A stretch of 10,574 nt of DNA from an uncultured Clostridia bacterium (GTDB taxonomy: Bacteria; Bacillota; Clostridia; Christensenellales; Borkfalkiaceae), in the NCBI GenBank assembly GCA_946637575.1, contig CAMPBJ010000022.1, positions 1-10,574 of the forward strand, given 5' to 3'. Below, piece after piece: positions 6,079-10,574 of this stretch. A model generated the notes under the pieces. It made no database searches, was not told where the DNA came from, and saw only the letters and a program-made list of their open reading frames with translations. Positions within the stretch are counted from its first letter, which is position 1. The number at the start of each line of letters is the position of its first letter. The translations under genes were made by a program, and so were the position numbers.

Positions 6079-6879
6079 GTGAAAAGATTTTTATGCCTTG
6101 ACATAGGGGACAAGCGGATAGGGATCGCCGTATCCGACCCGTTTTGTACGTACGCGTTGCCCGTAAAAACGCTGTACCGCAAGAACTTAAAGACCGATTT
6201 AGAGGCGGTAAAAAAACTCTGCTCCGATCACGGGGCGACGGATATCGTGTGCGGACTTCCGGTAAACTTCGACGGCAGCGAGTCGGTACAGACCGAAAAG
6301 GCGAGATTTTTTATAAATAAACTCGAAGAGGCGACGGGGAAAAAGATTTACGCCGTCGACGAGCGCTGTTCGACGACGAGCGCGGAAGAGCAACTCATTA
6401 GGCAGGGATTTTCAAGGGAAGAACGGAAAGGACTTATCGACGCGCAGGCGGCGACCGAGATCCTTAACGCGTTTATAAACGACTTAAATAAAACAAGCAA
6501 AAAGGAGAGCAAAATGAGCGAAAAAAAGAAACATTTACACGACGAAGAGTGCGACTGCGGTTGTCATCACGACCACGAACACGAAGAAGGTTGTGACTGT
6601 GGCTGTGAAGACGATATCGTGGAACTTACTACCGACGACGGAAAGAAGTTAAAGTTCTACTTTGTCGGCACTATCGAATACAAGGGCAAAAACTACTCCG
6701 CGTTTGAACCTGCGGAAGAGATCGAGGGCATCGAAGAGGACGATCTTATCATCTTCGAACTATCCGGCGACGACGAAGAGAGCGCGGATCTTCTCCCGAT
6801 AGAAGACGACAAACTTTTGGACGAAGTGTTCGAAGAGTTCTGCAAAGCGCTCGACGAAGACGAAGAAGAAGGTGAATAG
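6079..6879 (+). CDS. ruvX: RuvX/YqgF-family Holliday-junction resolvase-like protein fused in frame to a DUF1292 domain
   Basis: The open frame encodes 266 residues. Residues 1-138 are RuvX/YqgF: LDIGDKRIGIAVSD with D8, GLPVNFDGS, VDERCSTTSAE with E95, and KGLIDAQAATEIL with D121. These are the acidic RNase H-fold residues of the family, so the nuclease fold looks intact. YqgF proteins are implicated in 16S rRNA 5' end maturation and in Holliday-junction processing. With no stop, the frame continues through a Lys/Ser linker (about 138-145) into a DUF1292 domain (146-266). In Bacillus the equivalents, yrrK and yrzB, are adjacent separate genes. The GTG start is chosen because the first beta strand begins right after it and RuvX has no other methionine before M146. 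The start lacks a visible ribosome binding site. A single-base indel error upstream of 6485 could mimic the fusion, because both other frames meet TAA at 6485-6491. Confidence 0.85.
   Translation: MKRFLCLDIGDKRIGIAVSDPFCTYALPVKTLYRKNLKTDLEAVKKLCSDHGATDIVCGLPVNFDGSESVQTEKARFFINKLEEATGKKIYAVDERCSTTSAEEQLIRQGFSREERKGLIDAQAATEILNAFINDLNKTSKKESKMSEKKKHLHDEECDCGCHHDHEHEEGCDCGCEDDIVELTTDDGKKLKFYFVGTIEYKGKNYSAFEPAEEIEGIEEDDLIIFELSGDDEESADLLPIEDDKLLDEVFEEFCKALDEDEEEGE
6514..6879 (+). CDS. Nested DUF1292 (YrzB-like) protein, probable independent translation start inside the ruvX frame
   Basis: AAGGAG at 6502-6507 sits six bases before an ATG at 6514, in the same frame as ruvX, so a separate 121-residue DUF1292 protein is likely made. 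Its first third is striking: HLHDEECDCGC, then HHDHEHEE, then GCDCGCEDD, giving six cysteines in two CxCxC clusters and six histidines. That is a plausible metal-binding segment. The core DIVELTTDDGKKLKFYFVGT followed by LIIFEL is the DUF1292 pattern, and the C-terminus is strongly acidic. The biochemical function of DUF1292 proteins is unknown to me. They usually sit beside ruvX, as here. Whether the cell makes the fusion, the short form or both cannot be decided from sequence. Confidence 0.6.
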   Translation: MSEKKKHLHDEECDCGCHHDHEHEEGCDCGCEDDIVELTTDDGKKLKFYFVGTIEYKGKNYSAFEPAEEIEGIEEDDLIIFELSGDDEESADLLPIEDDKLLDEVFEEFCKALDEDEEEGE

Positions 6880-6880
6880 T

Positions 6881-7651
6881 ATGGACAGTTTCGGACTTAA
6901 CTTGTACTCGATAAGAAACAAGATAGAAACGGAAGAAGCCTTCCTTAAAACCGCTTTGGAATTAAAGAAAGGCGGATATTCTTTCATGCAGTTTTCAGGC
7001 TCTCCTTTGCCCGCCGACGCGGTAAAAAGGGTAGTAGAGCAGACCGGTATGCCCGTCGTTTTAACGCACAGACCTATGGACAGGATATTAAACGACACCG
7101 AAAAACTTATGGAAGAAGACGGATCTTTCGGTTGCAAGAACATAGGGCTCGGCATGATGGATATGAAGGCGCTTTTGGACGAAGACGCGTTTAAGGCGAC
7201 AGTCGAAAAACTCGACAAAGCCGGCGAAAAGATGAAAAAGGCGGGCTTTAAGTTCTTCTATCACAACCACTATCAGGAGTTTTACAAATTAAAGAACGGT
7301 CAGACGCGTTTCGACTATATGATAGAGAACGCGCCGAACTTTAACTTTACGCTCGACACCTACTGGGTGCAGTACGGCGGCGAAAATATTCTCGAATTTT
7401 TAGACAAGTTAGACGGCAGAATAGAGTGCGTACACTTAAAAGACTACGCAATTCTTTTGGACGAAGAGGGCAACTTAAAGCCGACTTACGAATCCGTCGG
7501 GTACGGCACGATAAACTTTAAGCCCGTTGTTGAAAAGATGAAGAAAAAGGGCGTAAAATACTTTTTGGTCGAGCAGGATAACGCCGCGCTCCTTCCCGAC
7601 ACGATGGAACAGGTGCTTCGCAGCGCGAAATATATAAAGGAGAACTTATAA
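6881..7651 (+). CDS. Sugar phosphate isomerase/epimerase (xylose isomerase-like TIM barrel)
   Basis: The protein is 256 residues, the usual size for single-domain AP_endonuc_2-type TIM barrels. Typical strand-end motifs are FYHNHYQEF (H128-F135 region), FTLDTYWVQYGG (D159, W162), CVHLKDY (H185, D188) and LVEQD (E231). These include the His, Asp and Glu ligands that bind a divalent metal in xylose isomerase-like isomerases and epimerases such as Hyi, IolE and tagatose/psicose epimerases. It probably interconverts or dehydrates a keto sugar or keto-sugar acid in the cytosol. I chose the ATG at 6881 because AAGGTGA ends five bases before it; an in-frame GTG at 6872 would overlap the preceding stop and has no site. 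It begins one base after the ruvX-DUF1292 stop and overlaps the next gene by one base (TAATG). The substrate is unknown, and context suggests a uronate or oxidised sugar. Confidence 0.85.
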   Translation: MDSFGLNLYSIRNKIETEEAFLKTALELKKGGYSFMQFSGSPLPADAVKRVVEQTGMPVVLTHRPMDRILNDTEKLMEEDGSFGCKNIGLGMMDMKALLDEDAFKATVEKLDKAGEKMKKAGFKFFYHNHYQEFYKLKNGQTRFDYMIENAPNFNFTLDTYWVQYGGENILEFLDKLDGRIECVHLKDYAILLDEEGNLKPTYESVGYGTINFKPVVEKMKKKGVKYFLVEQDNAALLPDTMEQVLRSAKYIKENL

Positions 7652-8829
7652 TGGATAAAGTAAGGTTCGGTATCATAGGTTTAGGAAATCAGGGTACGTT
7701 TTATACGAGAGACATATTCGTCGCGGGAAAAGTGGAGAACGGTTACATAACCGCGCTCTGCGATATCAACCCCGCCAAGATCGAAAACATAAAGACGATT
7801 TGTAAGGACGAATCGGTAAAATACTTTACGGACTACAAGGAAATGTTGGACAGCGGACTTTGCGACGCGGTTTTGGTTGAAGTTCCCCACTATCAGCACC
7901 CCGAAATGGTCATCGAGTGCTTAAAGCGCGGGATCAACGTCATCTGCGAAAAACCCGCGGGCGTTTACACCAAGCAGGTTAAAGAGATGAACGAAGTCGC
8001 AAAGAAAAGCAAGGCGAAGTTCGGTATGATGTTTAACCAGCGCACCAACTGCCTGTATAGAAAGATGAAAGAGATGATCGCGGACGGCGCGATAGGTGAA
8101 ATTCAGAGAGTTACCTGGATTATCACCGACTGGTTCAGAACGCAGAAGTACTACGACTCGGGTTCGTGGCGCGCAACCTGGAAAGGCGAAGGCGGCGGCG
8201 TACTCTTTAATCAATGCCCCCACCAGTTAGATTTGATACAATGGGTAGTCGGCGAACTTCCGACTTCGGTGAACAGTTACTGCCACTACGGAAAATGGCA
8301 CGACATCGAAGTTGAAGACGACGTTACCACGTACTTAGAGTACAAGAACGGCGCGACGGGCGTATTCATCACTACGACCGGCGAGACGCCCGGAACGAAC
8401 AGATTCGAAGTCTGCGGAACGAAAGGCAAACTCGTCTGCGAGGGCGGAAAACTTTTGTACTACAAGAGCGCGTACGACGCGAAAGAACGTATCGCCAACT
8501 GCGAAACGGGTTTCTTAGGGCATAAGTACGAGATAATCGAAGTCGAAACGGACGGAGAGAACCGCCAGCACGAAGGCATTATCAACAACTTCGCGAACGC
8601 GCTTTTAGGCAAAGAACCTTTCTTTGTGGACGGCGTAGAGGGTATCAACGGCGTAGAACTTATGAACGCTATGGAACTTTCGGGCTGGAAGGGCGGAGCG
8701 AAAGTTTCTATCCCCGTCGACGAAGACGAATATCTTAAAATACTTAACGAACATATTGCGGTGTCGCGCTATAAAGAAGTTGACGACAGCGCGGTCGCGA
8801 ACACTTCGGGGACTTTCGGGAGCAAATAA
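7651..8829 (+). CDS. Gfo/Idh/MocA-family NAD(P)-dependent oxidoreductase (first of two)
   Basis: This 392-residue protein has an N-terminal Rossmann fold with GLGNQG (G10-G15). CEKPAG follows at about 99-104, where K101 is the conserved catalytic lysine. The C-terminal substrate domain contains GGGVLFNQCPHQLDLI, with H191 and D194 as the usual proton-relay residues. Enzymes of this family oxidise or reduce a sugar, sugar acid, inositol or glycoside hydroxyl using NAD(P). Length and core motifs match the longer subgroup of the family, with a C-terminal tail (about 360-392) beyond the core. The start ATG overlaps the TAA of the isomerase gene by one base and follows AAAGGAG (7636-7642). It shares a related YYDSGSWRA segment with the next gene. 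The substrate cannot be determined, but the cluster with uxuA favours a uronate-related compound. Confidence 0.9.
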   Translation: MDKVRFGIIGLGNQGTFYTRDIFVAGKVENGYITALCDINPAKIENIKTICKDESVKYFTDYKEMLDSGLCDAVLVEVPHYQHPEMVIECLKRGINVICEKPAGVYTKQVKEMNEVAKKSKAKFGMMFNQRTNCLYRKMKEMIADGAIGEIQRVTWIITDWFRTQKYYDSGSWRATWKGEGGGVLFNQCPHQLDLIQWVVGELPTSVNSYCHYGKWHDIEVEDDVTTYLEYKNGATGVFITTTGETPGTNRFEVCGTKGKLVCEGGKLLYYKSAYDAKERIANCETGFLGHKYEIIEVETDGENRQHEGIINNFANALLGKEPFFVDGVEGINGVELMNAMELSGWKGGAKVSIPVDEDEYLKILNEHIAVSRYKEVDDSAVANTSGTFGSK

Positions 8830-8830
8830 A

Positions 8831-9793
8831 ATGAAGATCGGCATCGTGGGCTACGGCGTTATAGGTCACGTCCACGCGGAAGTTATCAAAGAACTCGGGC
8901 AGAAAGTTACGGCGGTCTGCGATATCGACGGCGAAAAGTTAAAGACGGTGGATTTTGCAAAAACCTATTCGGACTTTGACGAGATGATAAAAAACGAAGA
9001 TCTCGACGTCGTCCATATCTGCACTCCGCACTATCTGCATAAAGAGATGATAGTAAAGGCTTTGGGAAAAGGAATAAACGTCCTTTCCGAAAAGCCGATG
9101 TGCATAAAAAAAGAAGATATCGACGAGATAATCGAAGCCGAAAAGAACTCGTCCGCGATATTCGGCGTGAGTTTTCAGAACAGGTATAACCCCGCCGTTC
9201 AAAAAGCGAAAGAGTTTTTATCCGGCAAAAAGATTTTGGGCTCTTACGCCACGATGTTCTGGAAAAGGGATAAGGAATACTACTCTTCGGGGGCGTGGCG
9301 AGGAAAGATCGCGACCGAGGGCGGCGGAGTCTTGATAAACCAGTTTATCCACACGATAGATCTTCTCTGTTACCTTACGGGAACGCCGAAAAAACTTATT
9401 GCGAACGTTATGAACAACACGTTAAAGGGCGTTATCGAAGTCGAAGACACCGCGTTTATAAAGTGTTTCGACGGTTCGGACTTCTGCGTCTTCGCAACTA
9501 ACGGCAGCACGCAGGACTTCCCCGTAAACATCGTGATAAAAACTGACGGCGGCACGGTAACGATAATTCAGAACGACCTCTATATAAACGGCGAAAAGGT
9601 CGAAGTGAGCGGGAACGCCGGATTTTACGGCAAGTCCGTCTACGGTTCGGGGCATTTTGCCCTTATCGGAGACTTTTACGGCTGTATAAAGGAAGGTCGC
9701 AAGTTCCCGATAGGCGCGAAAGAGGCGGCGACCGCCGTAAAGATCGTATTAAAAGCCTATGAAAGCCGCGGCGAGATCGTGGATATAGGATAA
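8831..9793 (+). CDS. Gfo/Idh/MocA-family NAD(P)-dependent oxidoreductase (second of two)
   Basis: The 320-residue protein begins MKIGIVGYGVIGHVHAEV, with the dinucleotide motif GYGVIG (G7-G12). It has SEKPM with catalytic K88 and GGGVLINQFIHTIDLL with H174 and D177. It is a standard-length member, about 70 residues shorter than the upstream paralogue, lacking its C-terminal tail and some loops. I set the start at the ATG 8831, one base after the preceding stop. The frame is open further upstream to a GTG at 8756, but those residues lie inside the previous gene and do not resemble the family, while the Rossmann strand starts exactly at 8831. The Shine-Dalgarno is weak (GGGAG at 8818-8822), suggesting translational coupling. 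It may perform a second redox step, or reverse the first oxidation after isomerisation. The substrate is unknown. Confidence 0.9.
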   Translation: MKIGIVGYGVIGHVHAEVIKELGQKVTAVCDIDGEKLKTVDFAKTYSDFDEMIKNEDLDVVHICTPHYLHKEMIVKALGKGINVLSEKPMCIKKEDIDEIIEAEKNSSAIFGVSFQNRYNPAVQKAKEFLSGKKILGSYATMFWKRDKEYYSSGAWRGKIATEGGGVLINQFIHTIDLLCYLTGTPKKLIANVMNNTLKGVIEVEDTAFIKCFDGSDFCVFATNGSTQDFPVNIVIKTDGGTVTIIQNDLYINGEKVEVSGNAGFYGKSVYGSGHFALIGDFYGCIKEGRKFPIGAKEAATAVKIVLKAYESRGEIVDIG

Positions 9794-9806
9794 AGGAGAA
9801 AATATT

Positions 9807-10574
9807 ATGAAGATGACTTTCCGTTGGTACGGAGAAAAGGACTGTATCCCGCTTAATTACATAAAGCAGATACAAGGTATGGAAGGCGTAGTTACCGCGG
9901 TGTACGACGTACCCGTTGGCAAGGTCTGGGATTTAGATAAGTTAATGCGCCTTAAAAAACTCTCGAACGACGCGGGACTTACTATGGAAGTTATAGAGAG
10001 CGTTCCCGTCCACGAAGATATTAAACTCGGCAAGCCCACGCGCGACGCGTATATCGAGGCTTACAAACAGAACATAATCAACTGCGGGAAAGCGGGGGTA
10101 AAGTGCATTTGCTACAACTTTATGCCCGTGTTCGACTGGTTCAGAACGAATCTTTACTTTAAGCACGACGACGGTTCGACTTCCCTTTCTTACAGCGAAG
10201 CGGATTTTTGTAAACTCGACAAAAAGAATCTCCGTCTTCCCGGTTGGGACGAAAGTTATACGCCCGACGAACTCAATAAACTCTTAAAAGATTACGAGGG
10301 CATGACGCACGAGAAACTTTTTGAAAACCTCGTGTACTTTTTAAACGCAATAATGCCCGCGTGCGACGAGGCGGACGTGGATATGGCTATCCACCCCGAC
10401 GATCCGCCGTGGGATATCTTCGATCTTCCGAGAATTGTGGGAAGAGAAGAAGATTACGACAGGCTCTTTGCCGCAGTTCCGAACAAGCACAACGGCATCA
10501 CCTTCTGCACCGGAAGTTTGGGCGCGGGAAGATTCAACGACCTTCCCAAGATGGCGGGAAAATACGCGAAGAGA
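9807..10574 (+). CDS. uxuA: Mannonate dehydratase, N-terminal part (3' end outside window)
   Basis: The frame is open from the ATG at 9807 to the right edge, 256 codons, roughly the first 70 percent of a UxuA of about 350 residues. Signature segments are MKMTFRWYGEKD at the start, VVTAVYDVPVGKVW (28-41), EVIESVPVHEDIKLG (61-75), ICYNFMPVFDW (101-111), MAIHPDDPPW (193-202) and ITFCTGSLGAG (231-241). The histidines and acidic or cysteine positions seen are those expected around the metal site. UxuA dehydrates D-mannonate to 2-keto-3-deoxy-D-gluconate, the key step in glucuronate catabolism. AAAGGAG (9792-9798) overlaps the previous stop and lies eight bases before the ATG. It is the fourth gene of the sugar cluster and gives the best clue to its pathway. 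Genes for KDG kinase and aldolase, a transporter or a regulator could follow beyond the edge. Confidence 0.95.
   Translation, partial: MKMTFRWYGEKDCIPLNYIKQIQGMEGVVTAVYDVPVGKVWDLDKLMRLKKLSNDAGLTMEVIESVPVHEDIKLGKPTRDAYIEAYKQNIINCGKAGVKCICYNFMPVFDWFRTNLYFKHDDGSTSLSYSEADFCKLDKKNLRLPGWDESYTPDELNKLLKDYEGMTHEKLFENLVYFLNAIMPACDEADVDMAIHPDDPPWDIFDLPRIVGREEDYDRLFAAVPNKHNGITFCTGSLGAGRFNDLPKMAGKYAKR

Noticed and set aside
6872..6880. GTG start at 6872 for the TIM-barrel isomerase
   Set aside because: It would add only MNS and overlap its own Shine-Dalgarno. AAGGTGA is correctly spaced for the ATG at 6881.
6881..8829. A C-glycoside deglycosidase (Dgp-type) cluster
   Set aside because: The TIM barrel plus Gfo/Idh/MocA pairing is reminiscent, but the small partner subunit of the deglycosidase is not present and uxuA indicates uronate or mannonate metabolism. 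It is kept only as an alternative within the cluster finding.
8756..8830. Upstream GTG start for the second Gfo/Idh/MocA gene
   Set aside because: The extra 25 residues overlap the end of the previous gene, are arginine-rich and unlike the family, and the Rossmann fold begins exactly at the ATG 8831.
1..10574. CRISPR arrays, tRNA or rRNA genes, insertion sequences, prophage genes
   Set aside because: No spaced repeats of CRISPR type, no tRNA cloverleaf or rRNA segment, no transposase, integrase or terminal inverted repeats were seen. The only clear repeats are the 12-bp array and the two terminators.

Overview
The window looks like the chromosome of a spore-forming, low-to-moderate G+C Bacillota (Clostridia-type) bacterium. 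The evidence is three endospore genes (spoIIR, sleB, ypeB), strong AGGAG-type ribosome binding sites, sigma-A promoters with 17-bp spacers, T-tailed hairpin terminators and an MEP-pathway isoprenoid gene (ispE). A gut-associated anaerobe is plausible but is inference. There are no RNA genes, CRISPR arrays or transposases, and no gene-free stretch exceeds about 190 bases.

Layout. (1) 2-292 is the 3' end of ispE, closed by a hairpin terminator. (2) 293-1475 is a self-contained fic unit: a three-copy 12-bp tandem repeat, a sigma-A promoter, a Fic-domain AMP-transferase gene, and a second terminator identical over 27 bp to the one after ispE. (3) 1551-4249 is a tightly packed sporulation/germination operon, spoIIR-sleB-ypeB, ending in a terminator. 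(4) 4313-5390 is plsX (phospholipid synthesis) with its own near-consensus promoter. It converges on a small minus-strand lipoprotein gene (5460-5891) across a shared bidirectional terminator. (5) 5892-6078 is a divergent promoter region. (6) 6079-6879 is ruvX, fused in frame to a DUF1292 (YrzB-like) domain but keeping an internal ribosome binding site and ATG. (7) 6881-10574 is a sugar-catabolic cluster: a TIM-barrel isomerase/epimerase, two successive Gfo/Idh/MocA oxidoreductases and the start of a mannonate dehydratase (uxuA), which runs off the right edge.

How the genes work together. SpoIIR signals from forespore to mother cell during sporulation. SleB and YpeB are made in the forespore and act at germination, so the second operon is a forespore-expressed unit. 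The last four genes have 1-bp overlaps or 1-13-nt gaps and are probably one transcript handling a uronate-type or otherwise modified sugar: oxidation and isomerisation by the first three proteins, then dehydration of D-mannonate to 2-keto-3-deoxygluconate by UxuA. The exact substrate cannot be read from the window. No terminator separates ruvX from the sugar genes, so they may share a transcript.

The most notable observations are the RuvX-DUF1292 fusion with its retained internal start, the fic unit bracketed by duplicated terminators with a tandem-repeat putative operator, the spoIIR-sleB-ypeB gene order, and the double-oxidoreductase uxuA cluster. None is a demonstrably new system on sequence alone.
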